This document shows positions 40,970-51,523 of a stretch of DNA of 64,000 nt, one piece after another (position 1 is the stretch's first letter; every line of letters starts with the position of its first letter). The stretch comes from Caprimulgus europaeus (lineage: Eukaryota; Chordata; Aves; Caprimulgiformes; Caprimulgidae). The stretch covers positions 41,221,515 to 41,285,514 of the forward strand of contig OU015528.1 of assembly GCA_907165065.1 (NCBI GenBank), read 5' to 3'. The notes under the pieces were generated by a model. That model was not told the DNA's origin. It was given only the letters and a program-made list of their open reading frames with translations, and did not search any database. The position numbers and the translations under genes are program-made.

Positions 40970-41034
40970 CAGTGGTTAAGTAAAATAGGAAGGCTGCAGA
41001 GACTTAGCAGTGTTTAAGTAAAATAGGAAGGCTG
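40970..41034. repeat. Short tandem duplication, 38-bp period
   Basis: A 27-base segment at 40970-40996 (starting CAGTGGTTAAGTAAAATAGG) is repeated at 41008-41034 with one mismatch in 27, separated by 11 bases. The near identity suggests a recent local duplication. No gene is associated. Confidence 0.9.
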
Positions 41035-41292
41035 GGTATATTCAAACAAAATATCACTTATATCCAATTGCAGTCTTTCCTCAAAGTACTTCATGAATTT
41101 TTAGATCCAGTGTTAGACTCAGCTTAGGATTATTACAATGCAGTCATCTCTCAGATCAGTATAAGGTCTATATTAAGCAGTTCCTGGAGACCATCTGCAG
41201 AGTTTTCATGTCCCATTTCTTACTCTAATATTCCTGGAACAATCACATAAAAGTAAGTATACTTTTGACAAAACACTGCTGTTTTAGGAGGT

Positions 41293-42290
41293 TGTATTTG
41301 GTTTGTGTGGCAAGGTTTTGGTAGTGGGGGCAGGGCACAGGGGTGGCTTCTGTGGGAAGCTGTCAGAAGCTTCTCCCATGTTCGACACAGCCTATGCCAG
41401 CTGGCTCCAAGATGGACCTACAACTGGCCAAGGCCAACCCAATCAGTAACACCTCTGTGATAACAAAATTAAGAAAAAAGGGGAAGAGAAAAAAAAAAAA
41501 AAAAGCTGTACACTTTGCAGCAAGAGAGGAGTGAGAAGATGTGAGAGAAATAACCCGGAAGACACCAAGGTCAGTGAAGAAAGAGGGGAAGAGGGGGAGG
41601 AGGTGCTCTGGGTGCTGGAGCAGAGATTCCCTGCAACTTGTGGTGAAGACCATGGTGAGGCAGGCTGTCCCCCTGTGGTCCATGGAGGCCTATGGTGGAG
41701 CAGATGTCCACCTGCAGCCCATGGAGGACCCCATGCTGGAGCAGGTGGATGCCCGAAGGAAGCTGTGACCCCGTGGGAAGCCTGCGCTGGAGTAGGTTCC
41801 TGTCAGGACCTGTGACCCTGTAGGAGACCTGCACTGGAGCAGTCTGCTCCTGAAGGACTGCACCCCATGGAAAGGACCCATGCGAAAGCAGTTAATGAAA
41901 AACTGTTGTTCATGGGAAGGACTCACGCTGGAGAAGTTTGTGGAGGTCTGTGTCCCATGAGAGGGACCCTGCACTGGTGTGGGGGAAGGAGTCCTCCCCA
42001 TGAGGAGAAAGAAATGGTAGAAACAACTTGTGATGAACTGACCTCAACCCCCATCCTTTGTCCCCCTAGCAGGGAGGAGGTGGAAATCGGGATAGAAGTT
42101 AAGCCAGGGAAGAAGGGAGGGGTGGAGGGAGGTGTTTTGAAATTTGGATTTATTTCTCATTATCCTCTTGTCTGATTGGTAACAAATTAATTTTTTTTTT
42201 TTCCCCAAGTCGAGTCTGTTTTGTCCATGCCAGTGAGTGATCTCTCTCTGTCGAGGGGGAGTGATAGAGTAGGCTTTGGTGGGCATCTGA
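41293..42290 (+). mobile_element. Decayed LTR of family 1, plus strand
   Basis: This copy matches the LTR at 12129-13265 in opposite orientation. It starts TGTATTTGGTTTGTG at 41293, keeps the GGGAAGCTGTCAGAAGCTTC and GGAGCAG-module parts, and ends in the family's GAGTCTGTTTTG and TGGTGGGCATCTG segments. The terminal CAACCCACCACA is not recognisable, and about 50 bp between GTGATCTCTC and GAGGGGGAGTGATAGAG are missing. The AATAAA signal has become AACAAA. Most CpGs seen in the minus-strand copy are TpG or CpA here. No target-site duplication is evident and the 3' boundary is approximate. It is older than, or more mutated than, the copy at 12129. No retroviral coding region adjoins it. Confidence 0.88.
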
Positions 42291-42851
42291 TCTTTTGTTA
42301 ATTCTCTGTGACAGTCTGTCCTTTACTCCAAATTTTCAGTTCCTTTACTTGTGACTCAGCAAGACTGGGCACATATGTGTGTATGTGTGAATAAATTTTC
42401 AAAATAAAAAAAAATCTAATTGGAGAGTGGTTGAATACCTTCAGTGTCTATTGTTCATATATGTATAATGACCAGTTCATTCTATTTTATTGCTATAATG
42501 TTATTCTGGGTCTAGAAACCTCTATGGCCTTGCTCTCTCCATGAGGACACTTGTGGACATACATATAGCTCAGTGAGCAGATGGTAGTCCAAGAAACTCC
42601 AACTGCAAAAGCATGAGACATACATGAACCAAGAATAGGATTTACAGAAGACATCCTGAAGAACTCAGTTTATTGTACGGATGAGATATTTCTCTTCATA
42701 ATCGTTCATATATAAGAAAAGAGACACTATTCAGGCATAAGTGTTTTTGTTAGAGAGTTTGTTTTTACAATATCTGTGTACGTAAAGTAATGTGAATTGT
42801 AATTACACCAAGGGGAAGCTTGCATTTTGTTAATCTGACTAGTTAACTATG
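42291..42851. other. Non-coding gap between LTR and CR1
   Basis: About 560 bases of AT-rich DNA with a short GTGTGTATGTGTG tract near 42370-42390. I see no gene or repeat beyond that. Confidence 0.6.
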
Positions 42852-43947
42852 GACAAAGACTTCATCCTTGTCTCTAAATTGGAAACATGTGGGTTTGATG
42901 GATGGACCACTTAGTGGATAAGGAATTGGCTGGATGGTAGCACTCAAAGAGTTGTGGTCAACAGATCAAAGTCTGAGTGGAAACTGGTGATGAGTGGTGT
43001 CCCTCAAGGTTCAGTATTGGGGCCGGTGCTCTTCAACATCGTTATTGGAGACAAGGACAGGGGGATTGAGTGCACCCTCAGCAAGTTTGCAAACGAATCC
43101 AAGCTGAGTGGTGTGGTTGACAAGCTGGAGGGATGGGATGCCACCCAGAGGGACCTTGACAGGATTGAGAGGTGGGCCTGTGCTAACCTCATGGAGTTCA
43201 ACAAGGCCAAGTGCAGGGTCCTGCACCTGGGTTGAGACAATCCCAAACATAAATACAGGCTGGGCAATGAGTGGCTTGAGGCCATCTCCAAAGAAAAGGA
43301 CTTGGGAGTGGTGGTGGACAAGAAGCTCAATATGAGCCAGCAATGAGTGCTTGCAGCCCAGAAGGCCAACTGTATCCTGGGCTGCATCAAAAGAAGTGTG
43401 GCCAACAGGTTGAGGGAGGTGATTCTCCCCCTCTACCCCACTCTCGTAAGACCCCACCTGGAGTACTGTGTCCAGTTCTGGAGCCCCCAACACAAGAGAG
43501 ACATGGACCTGTTAGAACAAGTCCAGAGGAGGCCACAAGGATGATCCTAGGGCTGGAGCACCTCTCCTGTGAGGACAGGCTGAGAGAGTTGGTGCTGTTC
43601 AGCCTGGAAAAGAGAAGGCTTCGGGGAAATATTATCACAACCTTCCAATGCCTGAGGGGCTACAAGAAAACTGGGGAAGTACATTTTAACAAAGGCAGGT
43701 AGTGATAGAACAAGGGGAAATGGCTTTAAACTGGAAGAGGATAGGTTTAGATTAGATGTTAGGAAGAAATTCTTCACTGTGAGGGTGGTCAGATACTGGA
43801 ACAGGTTGCCCAAAGAAGTTGTGGATGCCCCCTCCCTGGAAATGTTTAAGGCCAGGTTGGATGAGGCTTTGAGCAACCTGGCCTAGTGGAAGGTGTCCTT
43901 GCTCATGGCAGGGGAGTTGGAACCCAAATCATTCTGTGATTCTATGA
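42852..43947 (+). mobile_element. CR1 LINE fragment, 5'-truncated, plus strand
   Basis: About 1.1 kb from the 3' end of a CR1 retrotransposon. It begins within the reverse-transcriptase region (the CTTGTCTCTAAATTGG segment) and ends with ATTCTGTGATTCTATGA at 43931-43947, the CR1 octamer tail. It is longer at the 5' side than the minus-strand CR1 at 3717 and covers the same C-terminal part. Stops and a frameshift interrupt ORF2. No target-site duplication is clear. The minus-strand frames of 109-160 codons across it are incidental. Confidence 0.95.
42915..43544 (+). pseudogene. CR1 ORF2 reverse-transcriptase remnant
   Basis: The C-terminal part of CR1 ORF2, which in an intact element makes the endonuclease/reverse transcriptase for target-primed retrotransposition. 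The first open piece (42915-43235) carries [12 protein letters not shown] and the palm motif [12 protein letters not shown]. The catalytic FADD box is replaced by FANE in [10 protein letters not shown], so both aspartates are lost. Stops in the ORF2 frame are TAG at 42912-42914, TGA at 43233-43235 and TGA at 43344-43346. The C-terminal piece resumes with [20 protein letters not shown] and [20 protein letters not shown], and a frameshift near 43540 ends it. Plainly a dead fragment. Confidence 0.92.
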
Positions 43948-44829
43948 CAAGTAGTTGTTTTTGAAGAGGACACTTTCACAAAGAAATAATGAAAACATGA
44001 TACTGTATTAATGCTGCTACTTGAACTTTACATGTAAAATCATATTAAATTTCAATCTGATCATTCATGCAGACGAGTCAAGATGTTATTTTCAGTTTCT
44101 TAACTGTTTTTAAGATGGCTTACACCATCTTAACTTGTAATTCTCTTCATTTTATTGCCTTTCCCTACTTGAAAGAATCTTAGTTTTAGGGCATTAGGAC
44201 AGTTGCATTTCCAAGAAACTTGATTTTCCATACTCTGACATCCAGAAGCCAGCAGTATAGCTGGGTTCATGTCCAGAAATGACTCTGTGTGGGTTTTTAT
44301 GAGTTACACCTATCAGTTAGTTGGTAATGACTCTTCAGAAAATAAACAGGCAGTATGTACTCTTCGGAGACATATTTAAGGAGTCTGTTTTCGTCTACTG
44401 GAGTTTAATTTCTCTTTTGACCTTTACTATCCAAACTCAGTTGGTTTCTGGACTTCTTGAAAAATGTTTCTTTTTCAAGGTTGTCTGAGGTGGAAATGGA
44501 AATAGAAGGTAAAGTTGTTCAGTATTTCTTATAGCAGTTTTGCTAGAGGGTATTTTTCAAAAGCAAAACAAACAGTCAACTGAATGACATTTGGATGTTC
44601 AGATACTGTTGCAAAATGGAATAATGACTCATTCATGAACTGAAATAAATAAATAGACTGAGGAATTGAACATCTTTATGTTGTCTTATTTCAACCAGGG
44701 AAACTATTCCTGTTGCATATTGCTGCTGCCACATCTCACACATTAGTCAACTGCAAGGTACTTGTGAATTGTCTTAGTGCAGCTATGTAGGGCTTCTGTG
44801 TAGAAAATCAACACTAAAGGCTTGGGTGT
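43948..44829. other. Non-coding gap between CR1 and LTR
   Basis: About 880 bases of AT-rich DNA. I recognise no gene, RNA or repeat in it. Confidence 0.6.
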
Positions 44830-45420
44830 TGTCCTGGTTTTTCTAGGATAGAGTTAATTTTCTTCTTAGTAGCTAGAAAACACCATGTTTTGGTTTCAGT
44901 ATGGGATTTGTTATGAGAAGAATGTTGATAATGTACAAAGACTTCATGTTTAGGGAGCTTGCAAGTGCAAAGGATTGGGAGGGGAGAAGCACAGTAATTA
45001 ACAAAACCCAGAACTGGCATTTGGATATGCCAAATGGGATATTCCATACCATATTACATCATGTTCAGTATATTAATGATAGTTGACTAGAAAGCTGGGG
45101 GATTCTCTGGGGAATCACTCAGGCTTGCTCTTCCAGGATTGCAGTTTCATGTTCAGGACTCCTTTTTACTCCTTCAGGATCACTATTGGCAGATGGTGAG
45201 CAATTGTACTGTGCATCACTCGTTTATATATATATTATCATTATCATTACTACTTTAATTTTATTTTACTCCAATTATTAAATTGTTCTTATCTCAAGAT
45301 GCGAGTCTCCTTACCTTTACCCTTCCAATTTTCTCCCTTATTTCTTGGGTAGGGGGGAAGGTGTGGGGGCATGTGAGTGACTGTATGGTGTTTGACTGCC
45401 AGCCAAGTTAAACTACTACA
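44830..45420 (+). mobile_element. Diverged solo LTR of family 2, plus strand
   Basis: A 591-bp LTR-like copy beginning TGTCCTGG and ending CTACTACA, related to the LTR at 19606-20266. Shared segments include GATATGCCAA, ACATCATG, CAGTATATTA, the ATCATTATCATTACTACT run and an ATTAAA signal at 45277-45282. The start (AGGATAGAGTTAATTTTCTTC, AGTAGCTAGAA) is better preserved here than in the other copy. The flanking five bases, GGTGT and GCTAT, agree at only three positions, so any target-site duplication has decayed. No viral gene is present. Confidence 0.87.
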
Positions 45421-45475
45421 GCTATGTATCTAATCTAAACAAGATCCATCACATATTTCTGGAAAGATATTCTGT

Positions 45476-45478
<3 letters not shown>

Positions 45479-45506
<28 letters not shown>
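45479..45506 (+). repeat. 28-nt G homopolymer
   Basis: Twenty-eight consecutive G, 58 bp after the LTR end. Such a run can form G-quadruplexes and is very unstable in replication. The exact length is uncertain because sequencing often miscounts long G runs. Confidence 0.9.
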
Positions 45507-48500
45507 TGTAGCAGGGAGAATAACTATTTTAATCAGTGAAATTAGACCATTGTATTAATACAAATCAATACAAGATTAATCCAATTCTCCATATTCTTCT
45601 CCTGTCTTCTGTCAGTGCAAAATGTATGTATTTTTGGCAGCCAGAATTATGTGACAGAAATTCTGTATTCTTGACAGTTTTGGTACACTTTTAGTGACAT
45701 ACAAACGGTGAGAAGAAATGGACGTGTGGTACCAATACTGTCACATGCAGAACTGCTGAAAAGCTGTCATTCACAGTGTTATGCCTTGTATGGTTCTAAA
45801 CCTGTCCTTGCTTTTACGAACACACAAAGTCAGCTGTCTGACCATGTTGCAAGAGGGCACTAGGCCATCTGAACAGGTGGCCATAAGCATTGACACAGAA
45901 AGGTGCTCCTCACGTGTGCTTTCCAAGGGCACAATTTCCTGCTGGACCATACTGAACTCATGCACAGATAGAGGGATGTGCATTCATTAATCCAGCTCTG
46001 AGCTGTATTAACTTTAAAAATAGCATTTGTGACAGCATGGTGAGAGTTTCTGACCCATTTAAATTTAGCAGAACAGCATATAAGCAACAGAGATTTCTGG
46101 GAAGCCTTCAATGTTCAGCAGAATGGATCAGAGGAGTGCAGGCTAATTTAGTCCAGCTATCACAGAGACAGTCACTAGTGCTCCAGAGTGGAGAGAAGAA
46201 AGATCATCAGTATTTGAAAGTAGCCTTGATACCCCAGCAGACAAAGGTTATCTCTGAATGAGTTTACAGTTCTCAGTAAGGAGCCAAACCCATCCTGTAA
46301 ATCTAAAGACAGTTTAGATGGCAAAGGACTAAAAAAGTGCTAAAAACCAGGAATGTATTTCAGAAAAAAATATTCACACTAATACAGCAGTTTTCATTCA
46401 CTAAGAGGAGCAGTTGCAGCAGGAGTAGGATTATCTGTATTGCAACAACTTATGTGCCAGTCCTTGCCTATAACCTTAGTCTCAAGTATTCCAGGAGGGA
46501 AAGAGAGTAGTCTGTGAAGGTCACTTCAAATTATATTATGATGTATAAAGCACACTTAGTCTTTTTTGCTATATTCAGTAGGCCCAGTTGTGCCAGGGGG
46601 ACCCACCCACAATAAGTGGAGCAGCTCCAGAGAGACCACTGTTTCAGAGATGCAGCTGTGCCAAGGATTTTAAAAAAAATAATGTAGTTGCTCAAATGAA
46701 AAGTCACTGGTATCAGAGAAGCCACATCTAATTTGAAAATATTGTTTCTTTTGAAATCATGGTTCTCTAGACCTGCTTCATACACATGTATCGCTAGTCT
46801 AGTCCTCACACATTCTTAATACAGGATGCGGCATTTCACAGATGTTTCCCACCAGAGGCATCTTGACATTTCAGAACTTGTTATAATAATAGTAAGTGTC
46901 TGTGAGCTAATAACTTCTCAGTTTCACTGAGACCTATTCTTGGCTGAAGCTATTCTAAACTCAAGCCACTAGAAGGCAAACAAGCAACGTCTGGTATTCC
47001 AGGGTAGGGGCTGAAATTGCTTGCAGGAGAGGTGAGTGAGTTTTCATTCCCCCTAGCATTGCTCCTATGTGTTCTCTGTTCTCCCTCTCTCTCTGTGCAC
47101 ATGGGGCTTGCTTACATTCAGGTACAGAAAAACTTCTAAAAAATGAATGCTGTATTTTTAAGTGTTCAACTAAAGTGTTCTATTTAATCTAAGAGCAGGC
47201 AATGCTTAAACAGCCCATTGTAAACAGTTCAACAGGGTCCAACTCAACTCCACACAGGAGTCCCAACAAAGAGGCTGTTGATGAGAGTTAAATATCCTTT
47301 GCAATAGGGAACACATGCACTTGTGCTTAACTTGTGCCAGTGACTCTGGAAGTAACAGCAGAAAATGTGCCAATGTTAAGTTTATAAGGGATTCTTGTGA
47401 TCAGGTATGCAATATAGCATACAGGAAATGTCTCACTTCAGTAGCTGATTTCAATAACTGTAGTCAAAAAGAATAAATATATTTTATGTATAGGCTGGAT
47501 TGTGATTTAAGAATGTAAGAAATGAGAATCCACTCTAAAGTCTAAAAATTGTTCCACTGCTTAACTATCTTCACTTTTTAAAATAGAATGGATTTCTCTA
47601 ACCTTACCATCCATTAGAGGCTGTTAGACATTTGTGGGTTAGACTGAAGAGCTGTCTCTTGTAATGTTTCTCTTATAGGTATTATAGGCTATATTCCTAT
47701 ACCTTCCTCCTTTCTTTCAGTAAGTTAAATGGACTGAACTTCTTCAGCCTTCTATTACACAAATGTTTCCTGATCCTTTATCATTCTAATAGCTCTTTAC
47801 AAATTTTTTGCCATTCTTCTGGAATCCAGATACCAGAAAAAGAGCACTTGTAGGAGTGTCGTCACAGGGGGGTGAAGGAGGCAAGAAGAAGCTGGCCATG
47901 TGTGTATTTTATCTTTATCCCTAAGTTATCATACAAGTCTGTCTGACTACGATTTTTTACTATGAGCTGAGCCTTCACCGATTTTCTGGTATGATCCCAA
48001 TTCTTTTCTAAACGCAGAAAGGTGGAGTTTCCAAAACTTGAAGTGAGTTTGGTAGAGTTAACTCTTGCAGTGCAAGCTGACTATTAACAGCAACTTTCCA
48101 CTCATCTTCATCCCCTGGTGAAGTTTAGCCTCTGGGCAGAGTTAAATCTGGGCAAAATGGTAATGATCAATGGTAAGGAGAAAGTCTGTGGTGTAGGCCA
48201 GCAAAAGAAAGGCAGTGAGAAAACTGCTATTATTGTTGTATATTAAATTAAAACCTAGCCAGTGCTTCGTATTTGGAAAGTCATTACTTCCTGTTAGCCT
48301 CAGTACACCTACTGTTTGACTGCTGCCAATATAGAGGCTATCTGATACCAAATTTAAACCAAAGACTGTGTGAGATACTCATTTTGTATAGTTCTACTTT
48401 TTAAATCAAAACAGAACATAATAACAGATACTGACCAAGGTAATCCTTTATTACCCAAACTATCAATTTGCATATGCTTTAGTGTAATGCAAAGGACTCA

Positions 48501-51006
48501 TTTCAAATGGGAGAAACCTGTCAAACCTGTCAACAGTGGAAAAGTTCTCTGACAGAGTTTTAACAGAAAAATGTGAAGTAGCCTCTGACAGCGTATACTG
48601 TAGATAATAGGACACGTTTTTGTGCAAATTAATGACAATGTTACCTTTTTGTAGCTTGCTTCTGAATAGATATGGCTTTTGTTGCCTACAAAAGTAGTTC
48701 TCGGGTATTTCTAAAGGATACATCTTCTTACACTTGTTATGGAAACCTCATTTTCAGTTTCTTTGCTGCAGACAAATAATGTCTTCAGACTTCTGTTTAG
48801 ATGAACCTTTAGAAATTATGTTAGGTGCTGTATATGCCCCATCTCAGCCATTACTATTAGTCTCCCAAGACAGTACTCAGCACAGTATGAATTGAACGAT
48901 GACTGCTTGAGTGGTATCATACTGTTATTTACAAAAACACATTTTGTACACCAGGTCTGCTAGTGTCTTATCCCAGGGATGAAGTGCAGTGACTAGTTCC
49001 AAGGCACACAAACTGTATGGCAGAAGAATCATTATTTGGAACAGTTATGTTTTGCCCTGTTGTAGCACTGAACATCTGAAAGCTGATATACCTTGGTGAC
49101 TAGCAGATGGCTAGGTTGTGCATCAGCCTAGGGTAATAGAACCACCAGGGAATTAATTAACAAGCTTTGTAATTCAATACATACCACCAGTTATGCTTTG
49201 CATCTAGTGGTTGTATTTGCCCTAGGACAAAAAGTTATGGACAAACTAAATCTGTCTTGAGTTGAAGACGGAGTAATGGACCTGTTTGTCTTTATACACA
49301 GGCTGACCATCCCTCATCAAGAGATGGGTCTGGTGATATGTAAGAAAAGTGTGAATTTGAGTTCAGAATTACCCAGAAACTTTTGGTTGGTTGTTCACCT
49401 CTGGGATAAATGGCTTTATTCTTGATCACATTTAGGAGACTCTGTTGATTAATAACCATTGTAATGTTGGCTTGGATGTTCTGACCTAAGGAAGTCTGCA
49501 AGGCATTTTGCATAGAGAAGCTATATCTTTTATCAGAGCAAACAAGAGTTGGAAAAAACAGACTAGCTTTTGGTTAGAAGGGTTGCTGAGCTGAAAATTT
49601 GCCCATTTTTTTCTGACTGTATCAATGAGTTGGTCTAATAAAAGATATTACTCTCTCCACAATATTCTAATCAGCAGTTATGACGGGTCCTCATAGGAAA
49701 TTTTTAAATGTCATTGGAAGAGAGTATAAAAAGTCCTCAGAGAGTAGTTAGGAGAATCATATATGGTGATCTTGTTATTTAAGCAGAAAAGAATGAGTCA
49801 GAAATAAGTAATACTTCTCAGATGTTCTGAAGTTAAAATTATGAAGTAGCTGGCCCATGGCTGGATGAATTTAACCTACCACTAAATGTAACAAACACAC
49901 TAACTGAAGAGTCAAATGCATAAGCCAAAATTATGAGATTTGGCCCCAGATTTAGAGACTCATAATCTGCTTTGAAGGGCTTCAGTAGGAACAAAGCCCT
50001 CTAACTGGAGTGTTCCTCTGAATATGGCATTTGATCGAGACTAAGTAACCTGTCAAAGCTCAGTGAACTTGAGACCTGAGTTGAAATGCAGGTCCATAGC
50101 TGCACTGAGCATAGTGTTACCACATAAATTTGCATTTTATTAATTAAGATTGCTCTGAAAAAACTAACTTTTGGTGCAAGATGGGCTATGCATATAGCAG
50201 ACATAGAGAGCAGAGTATCTTAAGTTTCAGTAATGGTCTAATGGCTTGTTTTGTAAAAGAAGAAGAGGTGTTCTTCCTTCATTTTCTGTTCCTGCCATCC
50301 ATACTCCTTTACACCTTTCTTCATTCCTGATCTCAGGAACCTAAGCAGGTTCCTTCCTTCCTTCCACTGGCTTTAGCATTCGGCTCTTTGTAAGCCATTC
50401 TCTCTCATCACTGAGGCAGAAAAATAGCTCATGTCTTTTTCTTTGCTAATTTTCTACCATATTGGTGAAACAGCTCATGGAAGGGATGAACATGCTGTGT
50501 TCACACATGAGCACTGGAGCAAGGAGCATAAGGCAGATGGGACAGGGAGGGGAGCAGTAACATTTTTTACTACAGTGGGTTGTTGATTCATGTCGTTTCA
50601 TCTCATTAAATCTTAGCCCAAGAAGAATCAACCATCTGACAGTTATCCAAACTGGTTTGAGATTTAATGAAGACTTTATCCTCTTTTATTTCAAGCTCAC
50701 CCGTTACATTTAGAGGTAATTACAGCAGAATTGTAGCAATTCTTCATGTAGAATGTGCTTACGAAACGGCTCTGCAGAAGTCAGCACCTTGACTGTTAAA
50801 CCACTTGCAGTTCAGTGGGAAACACTGAAAACAAAGACAAGTTTACAGAACATCTTCTGCTCAACCAGTGTGCCTTCTTTTCAGACTGGAAGGCTACTTC
50901 TTGTTCTTCCCTGGATGCAGTCCTTCTTGAGTGAGATGTTCAAACACACTTTTTTTTTCCTCTGGAGATCATAGGTTTTCTATCATTTACCATTTTACCA
51001 TTTATC

Positions 51007-51052
51007 AAAAATAATATGAGTGCTCATTTGTTAGAGCACTCACATTATTTTT
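51007..51052. repeat. Near-perfect 19-bp inverted repeat (hairpin)
   Basis: The left arm at 51007-51025 (AAAAATAATATGAGTGCTC) pairs with the right arm at 51034-51052 around an 8-base loop, ATTTGTTA. Only one position (51016/51043) fails on the plus strand. In a minus-strand RNA that position would be a G-U wobble, so all 19 pairs would form. The flanks do not extend the stem, which makes it short for a microRNA precursor. Confidence 0.85.
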
Positions 51053-51431
51053 TGTCATACATGTGTTCATTTTATTTTTCTGACTAATGTGTTATGAAGT
51101 TGAACCTCCCCCATGTTTAAGCTGTTTAGATCACAATATACATACTGTGTGTATGTATACAAGTAAGCACAGCCCTTTCTGCAGAAATTGATCTGGATTG
51201 CACCGATGAACAAAGTATTCAATGGATCATACAGTATAAGTGTCACCTGACACTGTAGTTCAGCTTGGAGACTTACTTACGAGAAAAAAAGGTCTGGGTG
51301 CTTGCCCTTGCCCCAGTGAACATTCAGGATACAAAACCATACAAGTTTCATTTCCTACTGCATTTCCAACAAGTATTATACTTCCTACTGATGTAGAAAC
51401 TGGAATCTAGGTCTTTTCTCCTTCTTGTGAG

Positions 51432-51523
51432 GACCTGGCTGCTAAGCACAATATGGATGTCAGGCACTACATACCACGCTTAGAAGCAGAACTCCAGCAT
51501 CTGGGGAACTTCACTAATAAAAA
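51432..51523 (+). other. Possible coding exon (92 nt), unrecognised
   Basis: A pyrimidine tract and AG (GTCTTTTCTCCTTCTTGTGAG, 51411-51431) precede 51432. A strong donor, GTAAGT, starts at 51524. Only one of the three plus frames is open; it reads DLAAKHNMDVRHYIPRLEAE and continues to LQHLGNFTNK, a charged, helix-like stretch. A branch-point-like TACTGAT lies about 40 bases upstream. I do not recognise the peptide. Thirty open codons are expected by chance about a quarter of the time, and paired splice-like sites are common, so this is only a candidate. Confidence 0.2.

Noticed and set aside
41363-42286. Frames of 75-106 codons on both strands
   Set aside because: They fall within the decayed family-1 LTR and its repeated modules.
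43004-43876. Minus-strand frames of 83-160 codons
   Set aside because: They are antisense to the CR1 ORF2 remnant and reflect its base composition.
27768-49111. Several one-mismatch CTCF-like cores (27768-27779, 37930-37941, 39372-39385, 46966-46977, 49100-49111)
   Set aside because: A rough estimate gives three to four one-mismatch hits by chance in 64 kb on two strands, so five is not informative.
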